Source: Desulfuromonadales bacterium
Lineage (GTDB): Bacteria > Desulfobacterota > Desulfuromonadia > Desulfuromonadales > BM103
DNA: 14,586 bases
Assembly (NCBI GenBank): GCA_030614505.1
Contig: JAUWTX010000022.1
Span: 1 to 14,586, forward strand
Direction: 5' to 3'
In this document: piece after piece, positions 5,279 to 13,745 of the stretch
How positions within the stretch are numbered: position 1 is the stretch's first letter
How the letters are laid out: the number at the start of each line of letters is the position of its first letter
Made by a program: the position numbers and the translations under genes
The notes under the pieces: generated by a model
Told to the model about the DNA's origin: nothing
Databases searched by the model: none
The model's input: the letters and a program-made list of their open reading frames with translations, nothing else

Positions 5279-6325
5279 TCATCCGCCTTGTTTCTTGATT
5301 CTCTTTTCCAGTTCCTTGCGAGCTGCAGACATAACAATGTTGGAAACCTGACGGCTTTTAGATAAATGCTTGAGATCTTTCATCGTCAGAAAACTAACGT
5401 AACGTAAGGCTTTCGGTACCGGTGTCTTTGGATGTACCACCAGAGCTTTTTTTATTTCGTAGTTCTTTATCCAATCCCTGTTAAGCAGAACGATACGGAT
5501 CAAATCATCACTGGAGGTCTTGTTCTTGACCACCATCAGAACCTCACCGTCAGTGATCCTTGGATTCTTCATGACTGCACCCTGTACCAGTTTATTTGAC
5601 TCCTTCATCAGGATGTTACGCCATTCCTTGTCACCGGTCAGACCCATTTTGATCTTTTCAGCCACCTTCAGCTCGAGAGCAATCTGATATTTTGACAAAC
5701 CCTCCTGCTCCGCCTCCTCCATCAAGGCCTCTGCCTCTGTCTGACTGCGGCCCTCATTTTCATCGTCAGCGCCATCCTCATCATCATCGGCCGAGTCTTT
5801 CTCTCTCTGCTCCTGGTCCGGAGCCTGCCAACCCAGCTTAAACTTCAACGCCTTCTCAACGGCAGGGTTAGCAATAAGGGCCTCAACCAGTTGTGGGTTC
5901 TGATCCAATAGCTTCTGATGAGCAGCGAGACGCTCCAAAACCCCAGGAGGAGATTTCTTGGCAAGGTTGAGAAGTGAATTCAGAGAGGTCGATGGATGCA
6001 TAATGACCTCCGCCATCAATTCGACATCAGACATCCTGGCCCTGACCAGCAGATCCAGCAGTTGTGGATGCAAAGATTCATCTTTGAGAACCGGTGTCAG
6101 AATCGTCTCTGGCAACTGGCGCAAGGTCTTTATTGCCGATTTCTTGATCTCGGCATCACGGTTGTTACAGAGGAAGAAGAGAACCGTCAAAAGGTCTTTG
6201 CCGGCAAGGGGAAGAGCCCCACGCGCTGCCGCCAATTGGACATCGCGAGGGGCTCCAGGTTTCACTATACGTGCGATTTCAGAAGAAACCTTCAAACGCA
6301 CTGTGGTTGATTCAGCTTGTGCCAT
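5279..6325 (-). CDS. HEAT-like helical-repeat protein, function unknown
   Basis: I do not recognise a named family for this 348-residue protein. The first part (about 15-165) consists of amphipathic helices of HEAT/ARM character, for example 'AEIKKSAIKTLRQLP' and 'LLDLLVRARMSDVELMAEVI'. A strongly acidic linker (about 168-206, rich in Asp and Glu) leads to a second helical block (about 208-345) with 'ILMKESNKLVQGAVMKNPRI' and a basic end. There is no signal peptide or membrane segment, so it should be a cytoplasmic protein-protein scaffold. The ATG at 6325 has GGAG about 12 nt upstream, a long spacing. It follows the SPOR protein gene by 83 bp and may be co-transcribed with it. Whether it belongs with cell-envelope or division work, as that neighbour suggests, is guesswork. 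Confidence 0.7.
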   Translation of the reverse strand: MAQAESTTVRLKVSSEIARIVKPGAPRDVQLAAARGALPLAGKDLLTVLFFLCNNRDAEIKKSAIKTLRQLPETILTPVLKDESLHPQLLDLLVRARMSDVELMAEVIMHPSTSLNSLLNLAKKSPPGVLERLAAHQKLLDQNPQLVEALIANPAVEKALKFKLGWQAPDQEQREKDSADDDEDGADDENEGRSQTEAEALMEEAEQEGLSKYQIALELKVAEKIKMGLTGDKEWRNILMKESNKLVQGAVMKNPRITDGEVLMVVKNKTSSDDLIRIVLLNRDWIKNYEIKKALVVHPKTPVPKALRYVSFLTMKDLKHLSKSRQVSNIVMSAARKELEKRIKKQGG

Positions 6326-6408
6326 GAATCAATACAACTCCGCAAGCAGTTAGTACTCATCCAGCAGCTTGTCAGACTACCAGAGCTGCCAGAAATTCAG
6401 GAGGGAAA

Positions 6409-7665
6409 CTATTTAGATTTGACTACCACTGCTTTCAAGCCAGCCTCGCCAACCTCACGGGCTGCTGCAGCAGCATCCTCTTTGGTTGCGAAGCTGCCGA
6501 AGCGAATTCGGCTCAGGGTTCTAACGACCTGAACAGGTTCCGGATAGACCTTGATCCCCTCTGCGAGAAAAAGCTTAGTCAGCTTTTCGACATTACGTGA
6601 CTTCAGGAAAGTCCCGGCATAAATAACGTAACGGTCACCTGCAGGGGCACTATAAGACCCCGACTCGATTGTTCGGGCAAAGTCGAGGGCTTCCTGCACT
6701 TCATCCTTGCCAAACGTTCCAAGACGCAGGCGCGTCATATCCAGAGTTGCATCTACCGGTGTGACAATCGGTTCATAACCGAGTTTTTTGATCTTTGCTG
6801 CCAGTGACTTCCGGTTCGATTCCAGAAGATAAGAGCCGGCATCCAGTGCGTAGGCACCACCTGTCACTTGATTTGGCGACACCAGCACTTGGCTGGGCGA
6901 CACCGCAGGTTTTGGCTTGGCCGGCACAAGCGTTACAGCTTTTTGCGGAGCAGGCACAGGCTTGGGGGTCGGTTTTACAGCGACAACCTTTGTTTGAGGA
7001 GCAGCCACTGGCTTAGGTGCCGGCACGGAAACCTGGGCCGTCGGTTGCTTAGCAGGTACTGATTTTGGTTTTTCTGCAACAGCCTTATCTGCGGACGCCT
7101 TCTCTACAGGCTGTGGCGCAGGTGCTGGTTGCGGTTTCACCGCAACCGGCGATTGTTTGACCGGGGTTCCCTTATTATCAGCCTTGGCTACCGGCTCAGC
7201 AGGTGGAGGCGGTGGCGGAACTGCTACAGTGACAGTCTTTGTAACCGGCTCGGCCTTGGCCGGTGTGGCTGGAGCCTTGGCCGGTGCAGCTGGAGCCTTG
7301 GCCGGTTGCGGTGGCAAAGCAACAGACTTTGTAGCTTTCTGAGCAGGGACCGCCACCGTAGGAACAGCAGGAGTTGTACCACCTAAGTCCATGAAATAAT
7401 AAACACCTGCACCGCCGGCAACGACCAGCAGTACGACCATCAGAAGGATCCTCATGCCGGAACTGCCGCCACTCTTAACCTTGGGCTCAGGTTCTTCCTG
7501 GGACGGCTGCTCAACCTCGTGCTCACCATCAGAAAAAGCGGCACTCAAGTCACTCTCCGGAAAATCATCGTTCGGATCTGACAGCTGTGAATTGTTCCGG
7601 TCGCCCAGATTGGTTTCCGGAAAACCATCATCATCGTCAAAAGTAAACTGGTCCTTGTCAGGCAT
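6409..7665 (-). CDS. Single-pass membrane protein with two C-terminal SPOR repeats
   Basis: The 418-residue protein has an acidic cytoplasmic N-terminus (1-62, many Asp and Glu), a basic/Gly hinge, one membrane segment (about 71-92), a long Pro/Ala/Lys/Val-rich linker (about 95-265, with repeated P-A-K-A-P units and six consecutive Pro), and two tandem SPOR-like units (about 271-345 and 346-416). Each unit has the 'AG(S/T)F/Y...' opening and an 'RLRLGTF' or 'RIRFGSF' core. SPOR domains bind glycan strands stripped of stem peptides and direct proteins to the division septum. The linker would span the periplasm. FtsN and DedD have this layout, but identity with either is not claimed. The start at 7665 has AGGAGG 6 nt upstream. 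It follows the EF-G-like gene by 65 bp in the same direction. Confidence 0.85.
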   Translation of the reverse strand: MPDKDQFTFDDDDGFPETNLGDRNNSQLSDPNDDFPESDLSAAFSDGEHEVEQPSQEEPEPKVKSGGSSGMRILLMVVLLVVAGGAGVYYFMDLGGTTPAVPTVAVPAQKATKSVALPPQPAKAPAAPAKAPATPAKAEPVTKTVTVAVPPPPPPAEPVAKADNKGTPVKQSPVAVKPQPAPAPQPVEKASADKAVAEKPKSVPAKQPTAQVSVPAPKPVAAPQTKVVAVKPTPKPVPAPQKAVTLVPAKPKPAVSPSQVLVSPNQVTGGAYALDAGSYLLESNRKSLAAKIKKLGYEPIVTPVDATLDMTRLRLGTFGKDEVQEALDFARTIESGSYSAPAGDRYVIYAGTFLKSRNVEKLTKLFLAEGIKVYPEPVQVVRTLSRIRFGSFATKEDAAAAAREVGEAGLKAVVVKSK

Positions 7666-7730
7666 GTGAAGCCTCCTGTTCTGCTATTCGCTCTCAAATT
7701 CCATAAATCTGGGTACGAACGCCCGAGGCG

Positions 7731-9812
7731 TTATTCTTCCTTCTTCTTGAGCTCCTCCAGCAATTTCGCCATCAGATGAGAAGGGACTTCTTCATAATGC
7801 GAAAACTCCATGGTAAAGAGTCCGCGGTCAGATGTCATGGAGCGTAGCTCCGGGGCATACTTCAGGACCTCAGCCATCGGCACCTGGGCCTTGACCACCT
7901 GACTGCCCCCTTGGGGGTCCATACCGAGGACTTTGCCTCGACGAGAGTTCATATCACCGATCACGTCACCAACACATTCGTCAGGGACGGTGATTTCCAT
8001 TTCCATAACCGGCTCAAGCAGAATCGGGCTGGCAGCTTCACACGCCTTTTTGAATGCCATGGAACCTGCAATCTTGAAGGCCATTTCGGAAGAGTCGACC
8101 GAGTGATGAGAACCATCATAGAGTGTGACACTAAAATCCTGAACCGGGAAACCGCCCAGCGGGCCTTTGAGCATCACTTCCCGGATCCCTTTATCGACCG
8201 CAGGGATATATGAACGGGGCACCACGCCGCCTACAACCTTATCGATAAACTCATAACCCTCGCCACGCTTCTTCGGCTCCAGGCGAATATGCACATCTGC
8301 GAATTGGCCACGGCCACCCGACTGTTTCTTGTGACGATAGTGCTGTTCAACACTCTTCTTGATCGCCTCGCGATAAGGCACCTTCGGCTCCTTGAGAATG
8401 ACTTCAGCGCCATACTTGCGCTTCAGCTTTTCAACGGCCACTTCGACATGAACCTGCCCCATACCGGAGATAATCATCTCCTTGGTTTCTTCCTTCCGCT
8501 GGATACTCAAGGCCGGGTCTTCTTCCGTCAGCCGTGAAAGCCCGCTGAAGATCTTTTCTTCATCACCTTTACTCTTTGCCTCTAAGGCAAAAGAGATAAC
8601 CGGCTTCATATTCACCGGGCATTCGTAGAGGATCGGTTTGTTCGCATCGCACAGGGTATCCCCGGTGGTGGTTACTTTCAGCTTGGCAATCGCGACGATA
8701 TCCCCGGCCACCGCTTCGCGGACCGGCTTCTGCTTTTTGCCTTCAGGCAGCAGAATCTGGCCAAGTCGTTCGTTGCAATCTTTGTTGGGGTTAAAAACTG
8801 AGGAATCCGATTTGACAGTCCCTGAGTAAACCCTGAAAAGGTTCAGTTTACCGGTGAAGGGATCGCTGATTGTCTTGAAAACCATCGCCGAGAAGGGTTC
8901 CTTCGGGTCGGGACGGCGCTCTTCTGCTTCACCATTCTTGGGATTGGTACCGTATTGAGTGCCTTTGTCAATCGGTGAAGGCATGCAGATGACGATATAA
9001 TCAAGAAGTTGACGAATGCCTATATTGGCCGTTGCACTGCCACAGAAAACCGGGATGAATACACCAGTCAGAGTCCCTTCGCGCAAACCACGCAGGATCT
9101 CCTCGTCGGACAGGTCTTCGGTGTCGAGGTACTTTTCCATCAGCTCGTCATCGGCTTCTGCGCAGGCTTCCATCAACATCACATGCAAGCGATCAGCTTC
9201 ATCCTGATACTCGGCCGGGATATCGACTTCGTCATAAGTACCCTTTTCGTCGAACTTATAGAGTCTGGCCTTCATTGCAATCAGGTCGATAACCCCTTTG
9301 AAATCATCTTCCTCTCCGATCGGCATATTGACAGCTACCGGGCGACAACCCAGGGAAGTCTCCAAATCGTCGACAGCCTTGAGGTAATCGGCACGCTCGC
9401 GGTCGAGCTTGTTAATGAAGGCAATGCGCGGCACCTCAAATTCGTCGGCCCATTTCCAGAGAGTCTGGGTCTGGGCCTTAACGCCGTCTACTGCAGAGAC
9501 CAACAATACGGCGCCGCCCAGCACGCGCATGCAGGCACGTGTGTCATGCAGAAAGTTGGTGTAACCGGGGGTATCAACAATATGCAGATCATGGTCGTTC
9601 CATTCGCAATGATGCAGCTTCGAAGTGATCGTGATTTTGCGCTTGGTCTCCTCGGGCTCGAAGTCCATGTTGGACGAGCCATCATCAACCTTGCCAAGGC
9701 GATCAGTCATACCGGTGTTGAACAGGATGGCCTCAACCAGGGAGGTCTTACCAGCATCCCCTTGTCCGACGATACCCAGGTTGCGCAGTTTTTCAGTTTC
9801 AAACTTTGCCAT
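7731..9812 (-). CDS. EF-G-like translation GTPase (second EF-G type)
   Basis: The 693-residue protein has the five-domain length and order of elongation factor G: G domain with P-loop GQGDAGKTS (16-24), DTPG (80-83), NKLD (134-137) and a GSA motif; domain II; domain III; domain IV around QSGGRGQFADVHIRLEP; and a C-terminal domain ending in KKKEE. It departs from the standard EF-G in three places. The catalytic His after DTPG is Tyr84, the switch I RGITI is RKITI (58-62), and the P-loop lead-in AHI is GQG. These mark the EF-G-2/EF-G-like subfamily; some members are reported to lack ribosome-stimulated GTPase. It is not in a ribosomal-protein operon; its neighbours are coaX and a SPOR gene. The start at 9812 has AAGGAG 5 nt upstream; a longer frame to 9827 is less likely. 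Its role may be translation under special conditions or another ribosome step. Confidence 0.88.
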   Translation of the reverse strand: MAKFETEKLRNLGIVGQGDAGKTSLVEAILFNTGMTDRLGKVDDGSSNMDFEPEETKRKITITSKLHHCEWNDHDLHIVDTPGYTNFLHDTRACMRVLGGAVLLVSAVDGVKAQTQTLWKWADEFEVPRIAFINKLDRERADYLKAVDDLETSLGCRPVAVNMPIGEEDDFKGVIDLIAMKARLYKFDEKGTYDEVDIPAEYQDEADRLHVMLMEACAEADDELMEKYLDTEDLSDEEILRGLREGTLTGVFIPVFCGSATANIGIRQLLDYIVICMPSPIDKGTQYGTNPKNGEAEERRPDPKEPFSAMVFKTISDPFTGKLNLFRVYSGTVKSDSSVFNPNKDCNERLGQILLPEGKKQKPVREAVAGDIVAIAKLKVTTTGDTLCDANKPILYECPVNMKPVISFALEAKSKGDEEKIFSGLSRLTEEDPALSIQRKEETKEMIISGMGQVHVEVAVEKLKRKYGAEVILKEPKVPYREAIKKSVEQHYRHKKQSGGRGQFADVHIRLEPKKRGEGYEFIDKVVGGVVPRSYIPAVDKGIREVMLKGPLGGFPVQDFSVTLYDGSHHSVDSSEMAFKIAGSMAFKKACEAASPILLEPVMEMEITVPDECVGDVIGDMNSRRGKVLGMDPQGGSQVVKAQVPMAEVLKYAPELRSMTSDRGLFTMEFSHYEEVPSHLMAKLLEELKKKEE

Positions 9813-9861
9813 GATCTCTCCTTTCAATGCTCTTCAAGATTTTTTTTCGATTGCATCATAA

Positions 9862-10653
9862 TTATTTGTTTAAAGATTCCCGCTCCGCAGCATGGTTGCG
9901 TTCATAAATGATCCGCAAACCTTCCAGAGTGAGGCTGTTGTCAACTTCATCAATGGTTTGGCTATAAGGTGCAATCAGACTCGCCAGCCCCCCGGTGGCA
10001 ATTACACGGGGATTCTCTCGCGACTCCTGCTTCATCCGGCCGACAATTCCGTCAACCAGACCGACATAGCCGTAAAACAGTCCTGCTTGCATACTGTTGA
10101 CTGTATTCTTGGCAATGATCTGCGGTGGGCAGCAGATCTCAACTCTTGGCAGTTTACTGGCCCGTTCGTAAAGAGCTTCAGCAGAGATACTCAAGCCTGG
10201 AGCAATGGCACCACCCAGATATTCACCCCGTTTCGAAAGATAATCAAAGGTAGTCGCTGTACCGAAATCCACCACGATCAGGCTGGACTGCTTCTTGGCG
10301 TAGGCGGCAACAGCATTGACGATACGATCGGCACCAACCTCGCGGGGGTTGTCATAGTGAATCGGCATGCCGGTTTTGATCCCCGGGCCAACGACCAGCG
10401 GCTGCAATTTGAAATACGTATCGCAAAGGGTCTCCAGCGTATTCAGCAACGGCGGCACAACACAGGAGATGATCACATTACCAATATCAGGGAAATGAAA
10501 CCCGTTAAGGCTGAACAGTTCATGGATCACCATGGCCCACTCATCCGCTGTACGCGCCTTATCAGTCGTCAGGCGCCAACTGTGTACAAGTTCCTTGTCC
10601 CGATATAAACCCAGAACCGTATTGGTATTGCCGACGTCTATGACTAGGAGCAT
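9862..10653 (-). CDS. coaX: Type III pantothenate kinase
   Basis: The 263-residue protein phosphorylates pantothenate, the first step of coenzyme A synthesis, in the cytoplasm. It has the ASKHA-fold phosphate loop DVGNTN (6-11), the pantothenate-binding and catalytic GADRIVNA stretch (107-114, Asp109), DFGTATTFD (129-137) and the adenosine motif ATGGLA (219-224). Length is typical. Type III enzymes are not inhibited by coenzyme A and may need a monovalent cation; that is family knowledge. The ATG at 10653 has only a weak GGGG six bases upstream. It follows birA in the same direction, with 114 bp of repeat-rich DNA between, and precedes the EF-G-like gene by 49 bp with no terminator. Confidence 0.95.
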   Translation of the reverse strand: MLLVIDVGNTNTVLGLYRDKELVHSWRLTTDKARTADEWAMVIHELFSLNGFHFPDIGNVIISCVVPPLLNTLETLCDTYFKLQPLVVGPGIKTGMPIHYDNPREVGADRIVNAVAAYAKKQSSLIVVDFGTATTFDYLSKRGEYLGGAIAPGLSISAEALYERASKLPRVEICCPPQIIAKNTVNSMQAGLFYGYVGLVDGIVGRMKQESRENPRVIATGGLASLIAPYSQTIDEVDNSLTLEGLRIIYERNHAAERESLNK

Positions 10654-10659
10654 TGTAAA

Positions 10660-10776
10660 CCCCGGGACGCGGGACGCGGGACGCGGGACGCGGTAAAAGC
10701 AAAATCAAAGAAGATTGTTTCTTGTCCCATCACTCGTTCCTCGTTCCGCGTTCCTCGTTCCGGCTTTTTAAGCCGG
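10660..10776. repeat. Heptamer array GGGACGC x4 with inverted GGAACGM array
   Basis: Four exact tandem copies of GGGACGC lie at 10664-10691. About 40 bp on, at 10733-10761, is a run of four degenerate heptamers whose reverse complement is GGAACGA or GGAACGC. In RNA the two arms can pair along most of their length with G-U wobbles, making one long hairpin between birA and coaX. Beside it, CCGGCTT-TTT-AAGCCGG (10760-10776) overlaps the birA stop codon; on the minus strand it has no T run, so it is not a classic terminator. Confidence 0.75.
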
Positions 10777-11751
10777 ACGCACATCCCCAGCATAAATACT
10801 CTCTATCTTACCAGCAGCAGTCCGTACCAGCAATGCCCCATCCTCGGCCAGACCGATCATGGTCCCTTCAACCTGCGACTCGTTGCAATCCACCTGCACA
10901 GATTTACCGGTCAGATCACAGAGTTCCGTCCAGGCGGACAGAATCGGTGTACTCCCCTGCTCCAGGTAAATCTGGTACAAAGCATCTATTTCCTGCAGCA
11001 GAGTGCGGGTGAAATCAAGCCGTGAGATCACCTGCCCGGCAACTATGGCAAGCGATGTTGCCGGGTAACGCAGACCTTCCGGGAACTGCTCGGCGTTCAT
11101 GTTCAGATTAACGCCAATTCCCAGTACAACGTAGTGAACCTGGTCGGTTTCCGAACTCATCTCATTGAGGAGGCCGGCAACTTTCGCACCATTCAAGAGG
11201 ATGTCATTGGGCCATTTGACTGTCGGTTGCAGCCCGGTGCAAATATTGATGGCACGACAAACAGCCACTGCCGAAAGGAACGTCAGCTTAGGCGCTTCAA
11301 AAGGCAGAATCGGTGGCCTCAACAGAATCGAAGCATACAGGTTGACACCACCTGGAGACTCCCATCGGCGCCCCATCCGGCCTTTACCAGAGCTCTGGCG
11401 GTCGGCAATTACTACCAGGCCATCAGTTGCACCCTCATCTCCCAGACGGCAAGCCTGTAGATTGGTGGAATCGGTCTCATCGAAACAGTGTACCCGGGAA
11501 CCAACCCATCGGCATTCAAGCCCGGACTGGATCGCTTCCGGCATCAGGACATCGGGAGTCTGCAGCAATTGATAACCTCGTGACGGTATCGCTTCGATCA
11601 GGTAACCCGCTTGACGCAGACTACGAATATGCTTCCACACTGCCGTCCGTGAAACCCCCAATTCAGCACTGATCCGTTCACCGGAGACAAAACCGTCAGG
11701 AGTCTGACTAAAAAGAGTCAAAATGGTTTCACGCGGCGCCGGGTTCCTCAT
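10768..11751 (-). CDS. birA: Bifunctional biotin ligase / biotin-operon repressor
   Basis: The 327-residue protein joins biotin to the carrier lysine of biotin enzymes via biotinyl-AMP. It has an N-terminal winged helix (about 5-62, 'VSGERISAELGVSRTAVWKHIRSL'), so it is probably also a repressor. The ligase core shows the biotin-binding ETDSTN (92-97), the adenylate loop GKGRMGRRW (122-130), KWPND (179-183) and GIGVNLN (211-217), followed by the small SH3-like C-terminal domain. The start is ATG at 11751; a TTG directly before it at 11754 could also serve. The nearest Shine-Dalgarno-like AGGAG is about 15 nt upstream, which is unusually far, so weak translation is possible. It lies 83 bp after nadC in the same direction. 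No biotin operator was recognised in the window. Confidence 0.95.
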   Translation of the reverse strand: MRNPAPRETILTLFSQTPDGFVSGERISAELGVSRTAVWKHIRSLRQAGYLIEAIPSRGYQLLQTPDVLMPEAIQSGLECRWVGSRVHCFDETDSTNLQACRLGDEGATDGLVVIADRQSSGKGRMGRRWESPGGVNLYASILLRPPILPFEAPKLTFLSAVAVCRAINICTGLQPTVKWPNDILLNGAKVAGLLNEMSSETDQVHYVVLGIGVNLNMNAEQFPEGLRYPATSLAIVAGQVISRLDFTRTLLQEIDALYQIYLEQGSTPILSAWTELCDLTGKSVQVDCNESQVEGTMIGLAEDGALLVRTAAGKIESIYAGDVRPA

Positions 11752-11834
11752 CAATTACAGTTTCAGCTCCTGACCTTCGTTGAGAAAAGAGTGGTTCGAC
11801 GACTTAGCATCCATCCAGCATTTCAGAATGAACG

Positions 11835-12665
11835 TTAAACAAACAGCATGGAGATATCAACAGCGCGATAAGAATGCGTCAGCGCACCGACAGAGATCAG
11901 CTGGACACCGGTTTCGGCAATGGCCCGAACGGTTTCCAGGTTGACGCCACCGGAAGCTTCCGTAATGGCCTGGGTCCCGACCTGCTCGACCGCTGTAACT
12001 AATTCTGCCAATGTCATATTATCAAGGAGCAGAATGTCGGCACCTGCAGCAAGGGCTTCGGCGACCTCATCCTGGTTACGAACTTCGACTTCAATTTTCT
12101 GGGTGTGTGGCACACGCTGTTGGGCACGAGCAACAGCAGCCGTAATTCCGCCTGCAGCCGCAACATGATTTTCCTTGATCAAGACAGCATCATAGAGAGC
12201 CATCCGGTGATTACCACCACCACCCATACGCACAGCATATTTTTCCAGGACACGCAGTCCCGGGGTCGTTTTGCGGGTATCAACAACAATGGCATGAGTT
12301 CCTTCGACTTGACGAACAAAGGCCGCTGTCAGGGTCGCGACCCCACACATTCGCTGTAGCAGATTGAGGGCCACACGTTCCCCCTGGAGAAGAACAGCAG
12401 CATCCCCCTTGATCCAGGCAAGCACATCACCACGCTTGACGGATTGTCCGTCAGTGATAAGTTTTTCAAAAGCGGTTTCTGCGGAGAGTAACTGGAAGAC
12501 CCGCTGCGCAACATCGATGCCGGCAAGAATAAAATCTTCCTTGGCCACCAGCTCAGCACTCGCCTGAGTGCCGGGTTCGATAGTCGCCAGGGTGGTCACA
12601 TCACCGGTGCCGATATCCTCTTCGAGGGCACGACGCAGAATAGGATCGAGAATAATTGAGTTCAT
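11835..12665 (-). CDS. nadC: Nicotinate-nucleotide pyrophosphorylase (carboxylating)
   Basis: The 276-residue enzyme makes nicotinate mononucleotide from quinolinate and phosphoribosyl pyrophosphate, releasing CO2, in de novo NAD synthesis in the cytoplasm. Motifs in order are EEDIGTGDVT (15-24), the substrate-binding DTRKTTPGLR (129-138), GGGGNHR (148-154), IKENH (163-167), EASGGV (236-241) and SVGALTHS (258-265). Length is typical. The ATG at 12665 is preceded by only a weak GGAA. It is the first gene of the minus-strand series and has a candidate promoter at 12696-12725. nadA and nadB are not in the window. Confidence 0.95.
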   Translation of the reverse strand: MNSIILDPILRRALEEDIGTGDVTTLATIEPGTQASAELVAKEDFILAGIDVAQRVFQLLSAETAFEKLITDGQSVKRGDVLAWIKGDAAVLLQGERVALNLLQRMCGVATLTAAFVRQVEGTHAIVVDTRKTTPGLRVLEKYAVRMGGGGNHRMALYDAVLIKENHVAAAGGITAAVARAQQRVPHTQKIEVEVRNQDEVAEALAAGADILLLDNMTLAELVTAVEQVGTQAITEASGGVNLETVRAIAETGVQLISVGALTHSYRAVDISMLFV

Positions 12666-12695
12666 AGATTAGATTCCAACGAATTCAGGTGCTAT

Positions 12696-12725
12696 TTTAT
12701 AACATAGCGAAACTTCGACAAGCAA
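12696..12725 (-). promoter_or_regulatory. Candidate sigma-70 promoter of nadC
   Basis: On the minus strand TTGCTT (12725-12720), an 18-bp spacer and TATAAA (12701-12696) give a modest promoter with a start near 12689, about 24 nt before the nadC ATG. The -10 matches five of six bases, the -35 three of six. Confidence 0.4.
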
Positions 12726-12759
12726 CTGAAAACCCTGTAACCATGCCTATTCCCAAGCC

Positions 12760-12788
12760 TTTACATTTATGCTGAAATCGCCAACAAT
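12760..12788 (+). promoter_or_regulatory. Candidate sigma-70 promoter of the OmpA-like lipoprotein gene
   Basis: TTTACA (12760-12765; five of six consensus bases), a 17-bp spacer and AACAAT (12783-12788; four of six) would start transcription near 12795, about 43 nt before the GTG start codon. It would serve both the lipoprotein and the MscS gene. Confidence 0.45.
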
Positions 12789-12837
12789 AGGGATAGCCAC
12801 ATGGACTTCAATTTTCCATACTGTTAAGGAGCCTCTC

Positions 12838-13725
12838 GTGAAATCTTACTTCAAATTCGGCCTTATTCTCATAGTTGCCGCGACTCTGTCCGCATGTGTC
12901 AGTCAGTCAACGCACCAGCAGAAGCTTGACGAAAACCAGCATCTCCAGTCTGTCATCAAAGGCCTTGAGGCTGATTACGAAAGGTTAAAAACAGACAAAA
13001 ACCAGTTGGCAGAACGCAATGACAGCCTCAACCAGCGCCTGCTTGAAGCGATTGAACGCAGCAAGCTGCTGCAAGAAGACCTCATGCGTGCCAGGGCAGA
13101 TCTCGACCGGGTAGAAAAGGTTCTTGCCCATCGCAGCGCTGAAGCCGGCGCTGCCATGGCAGAAATGCGGCAGAACGTTGATCGACTTACCGAAGAAGGC
13201 AATGTATTGCATCAACAACTCGAAGCTGAGCGCCTGGCTCGCGAAGCTCGCCTTGCAGAAGTCCAAGGCACCTACGATGAACTGGTCGGCAACCTCGAAG
13301 AGGAGATCCAGCGGGGCGAGGTAAAAATATCCGAACTCAAGGGCAAGCTGACGGTGAACGTCGTTGACAATATCCTCTTCGACTCCGGCAAAGCAGCTCT
13401 CAAATCAGCCGGCATCAAAGTTCTGCAACAAATCGGCGACATTCTCAAATCAGCAGTTGACAAGGATATCCAGGTCGAAGGACACACCGACAATGTCCCT
13501 ATTCGCGGCACCCTTACCCAAAGATACCCGACGAACTGGGAACTCTCCACAGCACGGGCGACCACGGTTCTGCACTTCCTGCAGGACAAATCCGGCATCC
13601 CAGGCGAACGTCTCTCCGCTGTAGGCTACGGTGAATACCGACCAATAGACAGCAACGGCACGGCAGAAGGACGCGCCCAGAACCGTCGCATCCAGATTGT
13701 GCTGACATCAACCAAAGACCGTTAA
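12838..13725 (+). CDS. Lipoprotein with coiled coil and OmpA-type peptidoglycan-binding domain
   Basis: The 295-residue precursor has a lipoprotein signal peptide with lipobox L-S-A-C, so Cys20 would be lipidated and the protein held in a membrane facing the periplasm. Residues about 28-165 are rich in Glu, Lys, Arg, Leu and Gln in heptad-like order, a long coiled coil. Residues about 170-290 form an OmpA C-terminal domain with 'ILFDSGKAAL', 'EGHTDN', 'NWELSTARA' and 'GRAQNRRIQI', which carry the Asp and Arg that hold diaminopimelate. The coiled coil would act as a spacer linking membrane to wall. The start is GTG at 12838, chosen because AAGGAG lies 6 nt upstream and the signal peptide begins there; the frame is open further left without such support. 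It lies 20 bp before the MscS gene and is probably co-transcribed with it. Confidence 0.9.
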   Translation: MKSYFKFGLILIVAATLSACVSQSTHQQKLDENQHLQSVIKGLEADYERLKTDKNQLAERNDSLNQRLLEAIERSKLLQEDLMRARADLDRVEKVLAHRSAEAGAAMAEMRQNVDRLTEEGNVLHQQLEAERLAREARLAEVQGTYDELVGNLEEEIQRGEVKISELKGKLTVNVVDNILFDSGKAALKSAGIKVLQQIGDILKSAVDKDIQVEGHTDNVPIRGTLTQRYPTNWELSTARATTVLHFLQDKSGIPGERLSAVGYGEYRPIDSNGTAEGRAQNRRIQIVLTSTKDR

Positions 13726-13745
13726 AATCAACTCCGGAGGTTCCC

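Noticed and set aside
7718..7732. AACGCC-CGA-GGCGTT hairpin at the stop codon of the EF-G-like gene as a terminator
   Set aside because: Stem is only 6 bp and no T run follows on the minus strand; read-through into the SPOR gene is more likely.
9839..9847. Run of eight T between coaX and the EF-G-like gene as a terminator tail
   Set aside because: On the minus (coding) strand it is an A run with no hairpin before it.
9009..10608. Long plus-strand open frames of 300 and 238 codons
   Set aside because: They lie opposite the EF-G-like and coaX genes, which have full family motifs; these are shadows of codon bias on the true strand.
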